The notes under the pieces were generated by a model. The model searched no databases and was not told the origin of the DNA. It saw only the letters and a program-made list of their open reading frames with translations. From assembly GCA_015055625.1 (NCBI GenBank), contig SVHU01000026.1, positions 1 to 34,281 of the forward strand: 34,281 bases of DNA, read 5' to 3'. How positions within the stretch are numbered: position 1 is the stretch's first letter; every line of letters begins with the position of its first letter. Origin of the DNA: Clostridiales bacterium (GTDB taxonomy: Bacteria; Bacillota; Clostridia; Christensenellales; Pumilibacteraceae). Both the position numbers and the translations under genes were made by a program. This document shows, one piece after another, positions 23,957 through 32,477 of this stretch.

Positions 23957-25909
23957 ATGTTAAACGTAACTAAAAAAATCACGGGAAAGACTATTGCTCT
24001 TATTATTGCAGTAGTTGTTATCCTGGCACTACTTATTGTTGCGGTAGCTACCGGCATGGTACACAACACAGTAGACTGTCCCGACTGTGACTTAGGATAC
24101 TTCTTGGTTGAGTGTGAACACTGTACAGAAGGTTTAGTTAAAGCTGACCATCTCGCGTCTTGCGAAAATTGTGTAAACGCTGGACTTGCAGCAGGAACAC
24201 AATGCGCTCATCAGTTGTGCCAGGGCGGATTTATTATGTGTGAATTCTGCGACGGAACTGCTATCTTCAACGGCGCCCTTTGCGAACACTGCAAAAATGG
24301 ACTTGCTTACACCATTTGTGGCACTTGCTCGGAAGGAATCAACGTTACCGCTTCGTTTTGGGCACTTCTTCCCCCAATTATCGCAATTGGACTTGCGCTT
24401 ATAACCAAAGAAGTTTTCTCTTCGCTTTTCGTAGGAATTCTTTCGGGTGCTATCCTAGCTTCTGACTTTAAGTTCCTTAACACTATGGACATTGTTGTAA
24501 ACGACGGACTTATCAGCGCTGTTTCGGGTACTGCGGGAATATTTATCTTCCTTATCGAACTTGGTATTCTTGTTGCGCTTGTAAACAAAGCGGGCGGAAG
24601 CAGAGCGTTTGGTAACTGGGCTCAAAAGCACGTTAAAACAAAAGTGGGCGCAGCGCTTTGTACGTTCGTACTCGGAATTCTTATCTTTATCGACGACTAC
24701 TTCAACTGCCTTACGGTAGGATCCGTAATGCGTCCTGTAACCGATAAGCATAAGATATCCAGAAGTAAGCTTGCTTTCCTTATCGACGCGACGGCTGCTC
24801 CCATTTGTATGATTGCACCCATTTCTTCTTGGGCTGCAGCAGTATCTCAGTACGCAGCTGACGGCGAAGGCCTTAACCTCTTCATTATGGCAATCCCCTT
24901 CAACTTCTACTCCATCTTAACTCTTGTTTTCGTAGTATCTCTTATCTTAATGAAGTTCGACTTCGGTCCTATGAAAAAGCACGAGCTTAACGCTATAAAT
25001 GGCGACCTCTTCTCGGGCGCAAAAGTAGCTTCTGACGATAATATGGAATGTAGTGAAAGAGGTAGAGTATTAGACCTTATTCTTCCTATCGTTATCCTTC
25101 TTATCTCTTCGGTATTCGCTCTTGTTTACGTAGGCGGAATGTTTACCCCTGATAGTGAATGTTACGGCGACTTTATTGCCGCGTTTGCTGCAACCGATGC
25201 AACAGTTGCTCTTCCTTGGGCTGGACTTATCGCTCTTGTTGTTTCAATTGTTTATATGGTTATCAGAAGAACAGTTAACTTCAAAGAATGTATGGATGCT
25301 ATACCCAAAGGCTTTATCGCAATGGTTCCCGCAATTCTTATCCTTACGTTTGCTACAGCGCTTAAGAACGTTTCTGGTCTTTTGGGCGCAGACTTCTTCG
25401 TTGGCGATATGATGCGTCATTTCCCCGAAGCTGTTGCAAGACTTCTTCCTGCTGTTATCTTTATCGTTGCTTGTATTCTTGCTTTTGCAACAGGAACAAG
25501 TTGGGGTACATTTGGTATTCTTATCCCCATCATACAAGCTATGTTCCCTGCAACCGATCCACTCTTTGTAGTAGGTATTTCTGCTTGTCTTGCAGGCGCA
25601 GTATGTGGCGACCACTGCTCTCCCATTTCCGATACTACGATTATGTCAAGCGCAGGCGCAGAGTGTGAGCATATTAACCACGTTAACACACAGATTCCCT
25701 ACGCTATCTACGTTGCAGCAATCTCGTTCGTATGCTTCATAATTGCAGGATTCTTACCCAACTGGTACATTATGCTTCCTGTTTCCGTTGCTATTATGAT
25801 TGGTAGCTTGTTTGTTACAAAGATTATCGTTAAGAAAATCGACAGCAAGAAAACACTTCAGAAAGAAGCCGTTGTAGTAAACGAAGAAACTAACTTAAGA
25901 GATCTTTAA
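23957..25909 (+). CDS. NhaC-family transporter (probable lysine transporter, LysW-type) with N-terminal Cys-rich domain
   Basis: The 650-residue protein has three parts. Residues 12-33 form a membrane segment behind basic residues. Residues 41-124 carry seven cysteine pairs (CxxC at 41, 53, 69, 95, 109 and 121; CxxxxC at 83), several as CxxCxxG, like DnaJ-type zinc fingers. From about 133 a complete NhaC antiporter follows, with FIDDYFNCLTVGSVMRP, IDATAAPICMIAPISSWAA, GTSWGTFGILIPI and CGDHCSPISDTTIMSS. NhaC-family genes under L boxes have been proposed as lysine transporters (LysW, Rodionov and colleagues 2003); the riboswitch here supports the same substrate. The usual NhaC length is about 450-530, so the N-terminal ~130 residues are extra. 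AGGAG precedes the ATG. The ion coupled to transport is not evident. Confidence 0.9.
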   Translation: MLNVTKKITGKTIALIIAVVVILALLIVAVATGMVHNTVDCPDCDLGYFLVECEHCTEGLVKADHLASCENCVNAGLAAGTQCAHQLCQGGFIMCEFCDGTAIFNGALCEHCKNGLAYTICGTCSEGINVTASFWALLPPIIAIGLALITKEVFSSLFVGILSGAILASDFKFLNTMDIVVNDGLISAVSGTAGIFIFLIELGILVALVNKAGGSRAFGNWAQKHVKTKVGAALCTFVLGILIFIDDYFNCLTVGSVMRPVTDKHKISRSKLAFLIDATAAPICMIAPISSWAAAVSQYAADGEGLNLFIMAIPFNFYSILTLVFVVSLILMKFDFGPMKKHELNAINGDLFSGAKVASDDNMECSERGRVLDLILPIVILLISSVFALVYVGGMFTPDSECYGDFIAAFAATDATVALPWAGLIALVVSIVYMVIRRTVNFKECMDAIPKGFIAMVPAILILTFATALKNVSGLLGADFFVGDMMRHFPEAVARLLPAVIFIVACILAFATGTSWGTFGILIPIIQAMFPATDPLFVVGISACLAGAVCGDHCSPISDTTIMSSAGAECEHINHVNTQIPYAIYVAAISFVCFIIAGFLPNWYIMLPVSVAIMIGSLFVTKIIVKKIDSKKTLQKEAVVVNEETNLRDL

Positions 25910-25936
25910 TCTAAGATAATCGTATATTTACAACAC

Positions 25937-25974
25937 GCGCTCCTCGTCCCTTTTGTGACAAGGAGCGCTTTTAT
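25937..25974 (+). terminator. Terminator of the NhaC-family transporter gene
   Basis: GCGCTCCT (25937-25944) pairs with AGGAGCGC (25961-25968), with an inner GTC/GAC extension, followed by TTTT. Confidence 0.9.
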
Positions 25975-26006
25975 ATTGTTTGTAAAAAAATGCTTGCTTT
26001 TTTGCC

Positions 26007-26036
26007 TTGACAATCCCCCTTAACATAATGTATAAT
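26007..26036 (+). promoter_or_regulatory. Promoter of the O-antigen ligase-like gene
   Basis: Consensus TTGACA (26007-26012) and TATAAT (26031-26036) are separated by 18 bases. It drives a leader of about 120 bases. Confidence 0.8.
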
Positions 26037-26072
26037 TATGTTATACATATAATATTATTTATCTTTGTGGGA

Positions 26073-26160
26073 AGTGTAGTTTTTATGGATATGCTACGCT
26101 CTCTAAGTTTGTCTTTAGCCTAATTATCTCAACCTTTTTCTTTAGGCAAAGACGTGGAGG
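26073..26160 (+). promoter_or_regulatory. Structured 5' leader with a 12-bp stem-loop abutting the ribosome binding site
   Basis: A first small hairpin (GTGTAG with CTACGC) is followed by a strong one: GTCTTTAGCCTAA (26111-26123) pairs with TTAGGCAAAGAC (26142-26153) with one bulged A. Two bases later comes GGAGG (26156-26160) and then ATG at 26165. It does not match a riboswitch class I know. A translation-controlling or mRNA-stabilising role is inferred from position. Confidence 0.55.
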
Positions 26161-26164
26161 AACT

Positions 26165-27613
26165 ATGGAAATCAAAGAAAAATCCGTCTTGAATATTTTG
26201 CGCAAATTTTTGTGTAGCAATTATTACCCCATCGCCCTTACGCTTATTGCTGTAATTTGCCACGTTGCAGGACTAGACGTTCCCGGATATATAATATTCT
26301 CACTTTGCGGTATTGCAATCAATTTATTTCTAAGCGATTGCCGTCCCATAATCCCCACATTTATAATCGCAGGAACCTGTACTTCTGCCATAAACGCTTT
26401 TGGAAAAGGCGAAGCAAGCTCGTACTACTCCTCTCCCGTTGTTTTATCTTTACTAGTGGTAGCTGGCGCGCTTGTTATAATTTCTGCCATCGCGCACATA
26501 ATTATATATAAGTCGTATCGTGGCTTGTGGGCTAAACTCAAAAAATCCCTAACCGCTCTTGGTATCGCAATACTTTGCGTAGCAATGCTTGTAGCTGGAC
26601 TTTTTAGCGGTTATATCGACCTAAACGCATTCATTATTTCAGGCACGTTTGTTGCAATACTTGTTGCACTATATTTGTATATTCTTTGCACGATTAGCAA
26701 ACGAAGCGACAATATCGACTACGTTGCGCTTTGTATAATGCTTATGGGAATTGCTATTGCTTGTCAGGTTTTATCCTTCTACGCTTTCAATTTCCGAGGT
26801 CAAGCCCTAGATAGCGCATGGAAAGATTCATTACTTCTTGGCGCGTACGTATCAAATTCTGCAGGCGAAATGATGGTTATAACGCTTCCCGTATACTTTA
26901 TGTTTGCATACAAGAAAAAACACGGTTGGGCGTATATTTTGGGAGCTGTGGCAATGTTTGGAGTTGTATTACTCACACTCTCTAGAGCGTCTATGCTATT
27001 TGCCGTTCCCGTATTTATCTTTGGTCTTGTATGGTGTTGCTTTAAGGGCAACTACAAAAAATTCAGCCGTATATTTACGTGCGGTTGCATAGTTGTTGGA
27101 ATTGCAGTTGTTGCGTTATTCTTAATAAAGGGTGGTTTTGAAAAAATAGGCGGATTCTTTGGCGATACGGGACTTGCCGATCGCGGACGTTTTTCGCTTT
27201 GGTCGCAAATGATAGAATGTTTTAAGCAGTTCCCCATTTTTGGCGCAGGATTTTCGGTGTTGTATCAGCTTAACAACCACGCTAGCGGAAACGTTAACTT
27301 ATATTCCGCGCTTGCCCACAACACAATATTCCAAATGATTGGAAGCTGTGGTATAGTTGGTATTCTTGCCTACGCGTTCCACCGTTTCACCACAATTAAA
27401 ATGTTTGTCAAGAAGTACAATAGCGACAGACTTTTTATGGGAATTACAATGCTTACGTTCCTCCTTCTTGCGCTACTTGACCAAATATTCTTCTTCCCAC
27501 ATTTCATTATTCTTTACGCAATATTGCTCGCAATTAGCGAAATTGACTATACTCAAACAGAAATTATTCAAAACGAAGAACACGTAGAACCAAAAGAAAA
27601 AACCGAGAAGTAA
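26165..27613 (+). CDS. O-antigen ligase/polymerase-like membrane protein (Wzy_C family)
   Basis: The 482-residue protein is almost wholly hydrophobic, with roughly 11-13 membrane segments. The larger outer loop and following segment (RGRFSLWSQMIECFKQFPIFGAGFS, then ALAHNTIFQMIGSCGIVGILAYAF) fit the Wzy_C domain of O-antigen ligases and polysaccharide polymerases, including the conserved His in the HN motif. In Gram-positives such proteins polymerise or attach surface glycans built on undecaprenyl phosphate. The C terminus is charged. It is followed after 42 bases by a glycosyltransferase, consistent with one surface-glycan operon. GGAGG precedes the ATG. Confidence 0.85.
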   Translation: MEIKEKSVLNILRKFLCSNYYPIALTLIAVICHVAGLDVPGYIIFSLCGIAINLFLSDCRPIIPTFIIAGTCTSAINAFGKGEASSYYSSPVVLSLLVVAGALVIISAIAHIIIYKSYRGLWAKLKKSLTALGIAILCVAMLVAGLFSGYIDLNAFIISGTFVAILVALYLYILCTISKRSDNIDYVALCIMLMGIAIACQVLSFYAFNFRGQALDSAWKDSLLLGAYVSNSAGEMMVITLPVYFMFAYKKKHGWAYILGAVAMFGVVLLTLSRASMLFAVPVFIFGLVWCCFKGNYKKFSRIFTCGCIVVGIAVVALFLIKGGFEKIGGFFGDTGLADRGRFSLWSQMIECFKQFPIFGAGFSVLYQLNNHASGNVNLYSALAHNTIFQMIGSCGIVGILAYAFHRFTTIKMFVKKYNSDRLFMGITMLTFLLLALLDQIFFFPHFIILYAILLAISEIDYTQTEIIQNEEHVEPKEKTEK

Positions 27614-27655
27614 TATATTAAAAAACCTTAGGAATATAATACTAAAGGAGAGGTT

Positions 27656-28825
27656 ATGGAGAAGAGAAAACCCAGAGTATTATTCCCATTTACTGAGGCG
27701 GGTATGGGACATATTATGCCCCTACGTTCCATTGCCGACACTTTCGAGAAAAAGTACGGCGATAAAGTGGAAGTAGTTCGCTCGCAATTCTTTACAGAAA
27801 CGGGAAATCCAAAACTTAAAGCGGTCGAAGAAAAAATGTGCGAATTTGTAAAAGACCAAAATAAAAGCGGTTTTGTTGGCAAATTCAGTACTTTTGCTAT
27901 GGCGTTCTTTGGCACAAAACTTGATACCTGGGCATGCTTGAGGGTACTTGTTCCAGGTTCTAAGGAGTTGGGCGTTAAACACATGGACGAACTTGATCCC
28001 GATATTGTAATAACAACGCATTGGGCAACCAATTACTACGCTAAAAGCTCTACTAAGAACATCAAAACCGTGGTATACTGCCCTGACGCTCACATCAACC
28101 CTCTCTTTGCTTACGAGAGTGATTTAACCTTAATTTCGATGGTAGACGGATACGAACAAGCCTTAAAAAAACAAAAAAAGAGATTTAATAAAGATAACTT
28201 AAAACTTGTTCCGTTTTGTATTCGCCCCGAAGCTTTTGACGTTCCTACCGATAAAAAACAAAATAGACGAGATTTAGGACTAGACGAAAACAAATTTACA
28301 ATAGTAGTTGCCGACGGTGGATATGGAATTGGTAGAATGAAAGCCGTTTGTGAAGAAATAATAAAACGTGATTTACCTGTAACGCTTATTCCCGTTTGCG
28401 GTAAAAACGAAAAACTTCACTCCCACTTCCTATCCCTTCCAGTAGGACCAAACATATCTTTTAAGCCACTAGGCTTTACCGACCAAATGCTACGCTATAT
28501 CGCCTCTGCCGACCTATTTTGCGGTAAAAGCGGTAACATTATCGCAGAACCGACCTTCTTTGGCGTGCCAAGCATTATAACCAAACACGCAACCGAGATT
28601 GAACGCATTATTGCAAATAATTATGTAAAACGAGCAAAATGCGCGATAAATATTTTTAAGCCCAAAAAGATCGTAAACAAAATCGAGGAGTTCCTAAACG
28701 ACAGAACGGAACTTGACAAGATGAGCCAAAACGCTCTCGCAATCCATAATCATTACGGCGCTGAAAAATCCGTTGATCTAATATTTGATATGCTTTGCGA
28801 AAAATATCCTGAACTTAGAGTTTAA
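27656..28825 (+). CDS. GT28-like glycosyltransferase, MGDG synthase/UgtP-type
   Basis: The 389-residue protein resembles the MGDG-synthase/processive diacylglycerol glucosyltransferase group: an N-terminal acceptor domain (FPFTEAGMGHIMPLRSIAD), a linker with PDIVITTHWATNYYAK and VYCPDAHINP, and a C-terminal sugar-nucleotide domain (IVVADGGYGIGRMK, SADLFCGKSGNIIAEPTFFGVP). Such enzymes add a hexose from UDP-sugar to diacylglycerol, making glycolipid anchors for lipoteichoic acid. It has no membrane-spanning segment and would act at the inner membrane face. Strong AAAGGAGAGG site. Sugar and acceptor cannot be told from sequence; another lipid or glycan acceptor is possible. Confidence 0.82.
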   Translation: MEKRKPRVLFPFTEAGMGHIMPLRSIADTFEKKYGDKVEVVRSQFFTETGNPKLKAVEEKMCEFVKDQNKSGFVGKFSTFAMAFFGTKLDTWACLRVLVPGSKELGVKHMDELDPDIVITTHWATNYYAKSSTKNIKTVVYCPDAHINPLFAYESDLTLISMVDGYEQALKKQKKRFNKDNLKLVPFCIRPEAFDVPTDKKQNRRDLGLDENKFTIVVADGGYGIGRMKAVCEEIIKRDLPVTLIPVCGKNEKLHSHFLSLPVGPNISFKPLGFTDQMLRYIASADLFCGKSGNIIAEPTFFGVPSIITKHATEIERIIANNYVKRAKCAINIFKPKKIVNKIEEFLNDRTELDKMSQNALAIHNHYGAEKSVDLIFDMLCEKYPELRV

Positions 28826-28830
28826 TAGCA

Positions 28831-28863
28831 AAAAAAATAGAGTTCGGTTGAACTCTATTTTTT
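28831..28863. terminator. Bidirectional terminator between convergent glycosyltransferase and uppP genes
   Basis: A perfect 14-bp stem with loop GGTT: AAAAAATAGAGTTC (28832-28845) pairs with GAACTCTATTTTTT (28850-28863). A and T runs on both sides make it active in both directions. Confidence 0.92.
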
Positions 28864-28873
28864 ATTTTACTTT

Positions 28874-29638
28874 TTATAAAAATAACCAGAAAAACGTTAT
28901 AAACGATAGGGCGATAAGATATACGCCAAACCATTTGAAATTTGCTTTTTTTACAAGGCTCATAACAAATCTTATAGCCAAATACCCGCTAACGAGAGCA
29001 ACAACCATTCCAATAACCATAGGAAGCACGTCTACGTCCGCTCCGTCCTTTATTACGTGATACGTTTCTACCGCAGCAGAACCAAGTATCATGGGTATAC
29101 TCATAAGGAAAGAAAAAGTCGCTACTTCGTTTTTATTAGTCTTTGTCATCACACCGCCAAAGATAGTGCTACCACTTCTAGAAATTCCAGGAAGCACGCC
29201 AACAGCTTGCATTAAGCCCATTCCTATTGCAGTTTTTATGGTAAGCGGTTTGTTGTACGCTTCTTTTTTTGCAAAAAACTCGGTTACAAACATTAGTGCG
29301 GCGGTTGCAAGGAAGAAAAAGCAAAGGTATTTTCCGCTCATAAACACGGCGTCTACGTAATCTCCCAATAAAATTCCAACCAACGCTGCGGGAATTGTTG
29401 CGATAATCAGCAAGCCCATTTTCTTAAACGGAGGCTTAAATAACTGTAAAATATCCTTAAAAAAGTATATCGCCACCGCGCCAAGCGTTCCTACGTGGAG
29501 CATTATATCAAAGAGCAGATAATCGCCCTCAATGCCCATTAGGTTGCGCACAAGTATCAGGTGACCGGAGGAAGATATTGGCAAAAATTCAGCCAATCCC
29601 TGCACAAATCCCAAAATTATCGCTTGCCAGATTTCCAT
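28874..29638 (-). CDS. uppP: Undecaprenyl-diphosphate phosphatase (BacA/UppP)
   Basis: The 254-residue polytopic membrane protein has both family motifs: EFLPISSSGH (17-26) with catalytic Glu17, and GISRSGST (151-158) with Arg154. It removes a phosphate from undecaprenyl diphosphate to recycle the carrier for peptidoglycan and surface glycans; extra copies give bacitracin resistance. AAGGAG precedes the ATG. It starts 12 bases after the dehydratase gene, so carrier recycling is co-expressed with nucleotide-sugar synthesis. Confidence 0.97.
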   Translation of the reverse strand: MEIWQAIILGFVQGLAEFLPISSSGHLILVRNLMGIEGDYLLFDIMLHVGTLGAVAIYFFKDILQLFKPPFKKMGLLIIATIPAALVGILLGDYVDAVFMSGKYLCFFFLATAALMFVTEFFAKKEAYNKPLTIKTAIGMGLMQAVGVLPGISRSGSTIFGGVMTKTNKNEVATFSFLMSIPMILGSAAVETYHVIKDGADVDVLPMVIGMVVALVSGYLAIRFVMSLVKKANFKWFGVYLIALSFITFFWLFL

Positions 29639-29650
29639 TTTTACTCCTTT

Positions 29651-31567
29651 TTAGTGTCTGTACTCGTTTGGAACAACTTCGAAAATCTTCTTTTCTGTTC
29701 CATCCTCGTCTTCGTTTTCGGTCAATGTCTTAAACTCGTCTAAAATCTTATTAAACTCGTCCTCGTCAATATCTTGAAGCTTGTTAACAAATACACCCTC
29801 ATGCGCTGTGGTATCTACAAGCTCTTTGTCGTATCTAAGCTCCTCAAATAGCTTTTCGCCCGGTCTTAGACCTGTTATTTCAATCTTGATATCTTCCTCG
29901 GGAATAAGTCCGCTAAGGCGTATAAGCGAGCAAGCAAGGTCGTAAATGTATACTGGCTCTCCCATATCAAGCACGAACACTTCACCGCTGTCGGCAAACG
30001 CGCCAGTTTGAAGCACTAGCTTTACAGCCTCTGGGATAGACATAAAGTAACGTTTAATATTTCTATCCGTTAAAGTTATGGGACCGCCTTCTTTTATCTG
30101 TTGTAAAAAGATGGGAACAACGCTACCGTTAGAGCCTAAAACGTTACCAAAACGCACGGCTGCCATTTTCATTTTAGACTTTCTTCCACGCATCTGTATC
30201 AACATTTCCGTGATACGTTTGCTCGCACCCATGACAGAAGAGGGATTTACTGCTTTGTCGGTAGAGATAAGAACAAACTTTTCAACGCCTGTTTCTTCCG
30301 CGCTATCAATAACGTTTTTTGTTCCGAAAAGGTTAGTCTTTATTGCCTCGGTGGGCGCAATTTCCATCATTGGAACGTGTTTATACGCTGCTGCGTGGAA
30401 CACAATTTCGGGCTTGTATTTCCTAAACGCTTCGAGCACTTTTTCCTTTTCGCGCACAGTGCCTATTATGAGGGTATAACGCGAAGGATCATACTTTCTT
30501 ACAAACTCTTGATTTAGGAAAAACATTCCATTTTCGTGATAATCAAAGATTATAAGATGTTTACAGCCAAAGTTAAGAGCTTGTCGGCAAAGTTCACTAC
30601 CGATACTTCCCGCACCGCCCGTTACGCAAACAACTTTATCCTTAACCGAGATATCCATAAGCTCTTGCTTAACCTTGAACTGTTCTCTGCCCAAAAGGTC
30701 CTCTATGCGGATATCCTGGAAAGAAAGATTGCTTTGCGAGTATTCTTCGGCATTAGAAACGTTGGGAATAATTTTTACAGGAACGCCTGTTGTAGCGCAC
30801 ATATCGTGAATATGACGCAATTGAGATTTTGTGATAGCATTAATTGCAATTACTATAATATCCGGAGCATAGTTTTTAACAGCTTTATTTACGTCGGATA
30901 TTGCACCTACTACCTTAACGCCGTATATCTTATGTCCGTGCTTTTCGGGATCGTCGTCGAGTATTGCAAGCGGAATATAACCGTCTTCCGGGTGGTTAAT
31001 AAACTTTGCTACCGCTAACGAGCCGGCAAAACCTGCGCCAATTACTAGCGTACGCGTAATCTTAATTCGTTTTGCATTCTTTCCCCACAAATGCTTGATA
31101 TAATGCACGATACTAAAGAAGAATCTCCAAGCAAGAGTAAACATGCACGCAAACACGCCGTATAAAATTATATGACTTTCCCAATAATTATATGTGGGCA
31201 TTGCAGTCATTTCGCCGATAAAATACACTGCATACTTAAAAATAGTTATAATTACTATCGTAGTAATATACGCACATATCATTTTAATAAGTTCTACTCT
31301 GCTCGCATACTTCCATATTGCCGTATAACAGTCAAAAGCAGCAAGCGAAGCAACGGTAACAAACACGGACACCGCAAGCGCCGTAATATTAAACGGTTCG
31401 AAAGAAATCCAAACGCTTTTAAGGAATGGATCGAAATACAAAATAGTTCGTGCTATCCAATACGCAAGCGCGCACAAGCCTACATCTAATAAAACGCTAA
31501 TTAATATTGAAATAAATCTACGAAGCTTGTAGTTCTTTTTCTTTTGCTGTTTTTTTTGTTCTTCCAT
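29651..31567 (-). CDS. Membrane-bound nucleotide-sugar 4,6-dehydratase, PglF/CapD-like
   Basis: The 638-residue protein starts with a basic stretch and four membrane segments (about 20-40, 62-80, 97-117 and 130-150). A first Rossmann-like domain has VIGAGFAGS (175-183), and a second SDR domain has TGGAGSIGSE (316-325), HAAAYKHVPMME and STDKAVNP (435-442). Thr436-Asp437-Lys438 and Met446, eight residues on, reproduce the PglF arrangement in which Met replaces the usual SDR Tyr, with Lys450 completing the MxxxK. The reaction is probably UDP-GlcNAc to UDP-2-acetamido-2,6-dideoxy-4-keto-hexose, the first step to amino-sugars such as bacillosamine or FucNAc. It forms an operon with uppP. Confidence 0.93.
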   Translation of the reverse strand: MEEQKKQQKKKNYKLRRFISILISVLLDVGLCALAYWIARTILYFDPFLKSVWISFEPFNITALAVSVFVTVASLAAFDCYTAIWKYASRVELIKMICAYITTIVIITIFKYAVYFIGEMTAMPTYNYWESHIILYGVFACMFTLAWRFFFSIVHYIKHLWGKNAKRIKITRTLVIGAGFAGSLAVAKFINHPEDGYIPLAILDDDPEKHGHKIYGVKVVGAISDVNKAVKNYAPDIIVIAINAITKSQLRHIHDMCATTGVPVKIIPNVSNAEEYSQSNLSFQDIRIEDLLGREQFKVKQELMDISVKDKVVCVTGGAGSIGSELCRQALNFGCKHLIIFDYHENGMFFLNQEFVRKYDPSRYTLIIGTVREKEKVLEAFRKYKPEIVFHAAAYKHVPMMEIAPTEAIKTNLFGTKNVIDSAEETGVEKFVLISTDKAVNPSSVMGASKRITEMLIQMRGRKSKMKMAAVRFGNVLGSNGSVVPIFLQQIKEGGPITLTDRNIKRYFMSIPEAVKLVLQTGAFADSGEVFVLDMGEPVYIYDLACSLIRLSGLIPEEDIKIEITGLRPGEKLFEELRYDKELVDTTAHEGVFVNKLQDIDEDEFNKILDEFKTLTENEDEDGTEKKIFEVVPNEYRH

Positions 31568-31637
31568 AGTAACCTTCCACGAAGAAATTTAATTAGCACA
31601 AGTGGGCATACTCCCTCACCTTATACTATATAATTAT

Positions 31638-31666
31638 AGTATAATACATATTTAAATAAAAGTCAA
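31638..31666 (-). promoter_or_regulatory. Promoter of the dehydratase-uppP operon
   Basis: On the minus strand TTGACT (31661-31666) and TATACT (31638-31643) are separated by 17 bases. Confidence 0.75.
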
Positions 31667-31746
31667 GGTTTTAGTTTATTTAGCTGTTTTTACACGTTAA
31701 TAAGTACTAAAATAACCACGTAAAATAAAAACAAAATGCAATAATT

Positions 31747-31816
31747 TTGTAAAGTAAAGATATTCGATTATAATGCTTTAGTTTTCATTGACAAAAATTT
31801 CAGGATAGTATAAAAT
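31747..31816 (+). promoter_or_regulatory. Two possible tandem promoters for the small-export/ApgM-like operon
   Basis: The upstream one is TTGTAA (31747-31752), 16 bases, TATAAT (31769-31774). The nearer is TTGACA (31788-31793) with TAAAAT (31811-31816) at 17 bases, or TATAAA at 15. The nearer promoter leaves a leader of about 20 bases. Confidence 0.6.
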
Positions 31817-31841
31817 AAATAGTACAAAAAGGATGGTCAAA

Positions 31842-32477
31842 ATGGACGCAATAATATCTACAATTCAAAATTTTCTATCAGATGTGTTTGTACATCCGCA
31901 AATAGTTATAGTTCTTATAGCTATTCTTCCAATAGTAGAAGCGCGCCTTGCAATTCCTATGGCGTTTGCATACGGACTTCCCTGGTACGAATCCCTATTG
32001 TTGGGATTTGCAGGTTCCATTATTATGGCGCCGTTGCTTCTTCTCATTCTTATTCCGTTTATTAAATGGCTATCTAAAACTAAGCTTTTCAAAAAAATCG
32101 GAGAAGCGCTTTATAGTAAGTTTGAAAACAAGAGTAAACAAATAGACGAGAAAGCAAGCAACGTCAAGAAGTTTTGGGGACTCGTGCTCTTTGTAGCTAT
32201 TCCGCTCCCTCTTACCGGGGCTTGGACAGGTTGCGCGGTTGCTTCTATACTAAAAATGAAATACCACCACGCTCTTGGCGGAGTGGTGCTTGGCAACTTT
32301 ATTGCCTCTTGCATTATGACGCTTTTGTGCGCGCTTTTGCCCGAAAACATTATTAACTACGTTATCACAGCAATAGGAATTATAGCGCTTATCGTAGTTG
32401 TTGTGCTCTTAATAAAAATCTTGACTTATAAGAAAAAACCTGAACAAAACGAAGAACAAACAGAGGTTGAACAATGA
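31842..32477 (+). CDS. Small multidrug export protein family (COG2426) membrane protein
   Basis: The protein is 211 residues from the ATG at 31842; AAGGA lies 8 bases upstream, which favours it over the in-frame ATG at 31833 that overlaps the site. It has about five membrane segments. The first carries PIVEARLAIPMAFAYGLPWYES, and later ones carry VAIPLPLTGAWTGCAVASILKM and GNFIASCIMTLL, the pattern of the Sm_multidrug_ex family. The name is historical and the transported substrate is not established. The C terminus is acidic. Its stop overlaps the next ATG (ATGA), so the two proteins are translationally coupled. Confidence 0.85.
   Translation: MDAIISTIQNFLSDVFVHPQIVIVLIAILPIVEARLAIPMAFAYGLPWYESLLLGFAGSIIMAPLLLLILIPFIKWLSKTKLFKKIGEALYSKFENKSKQIDEKASNVKKFWGLVLFVAIPLPLTGAWTGCAVASILKMKYHHALGGVVLGNFIASCIMTLLCALLPENIINYVITAIGIIALIVVVVLLIKILTYKKKPEQNEEQTEVEQ

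Noticed and set aside
24186..25689. Several open frames of 60-120 residues on both strands inside the NhaC-type gene
   Set aside because: They are shadows of the strong conserved transporter frame and lack ribosome sites and family motifs.
26043..26160. Known riboswitch (preQ1, THF, c-di-GMP) in the O-antigen ligase leader
   Set aside because: The conserved core sequences of these classes are not present; only generic stem-loops are seen.
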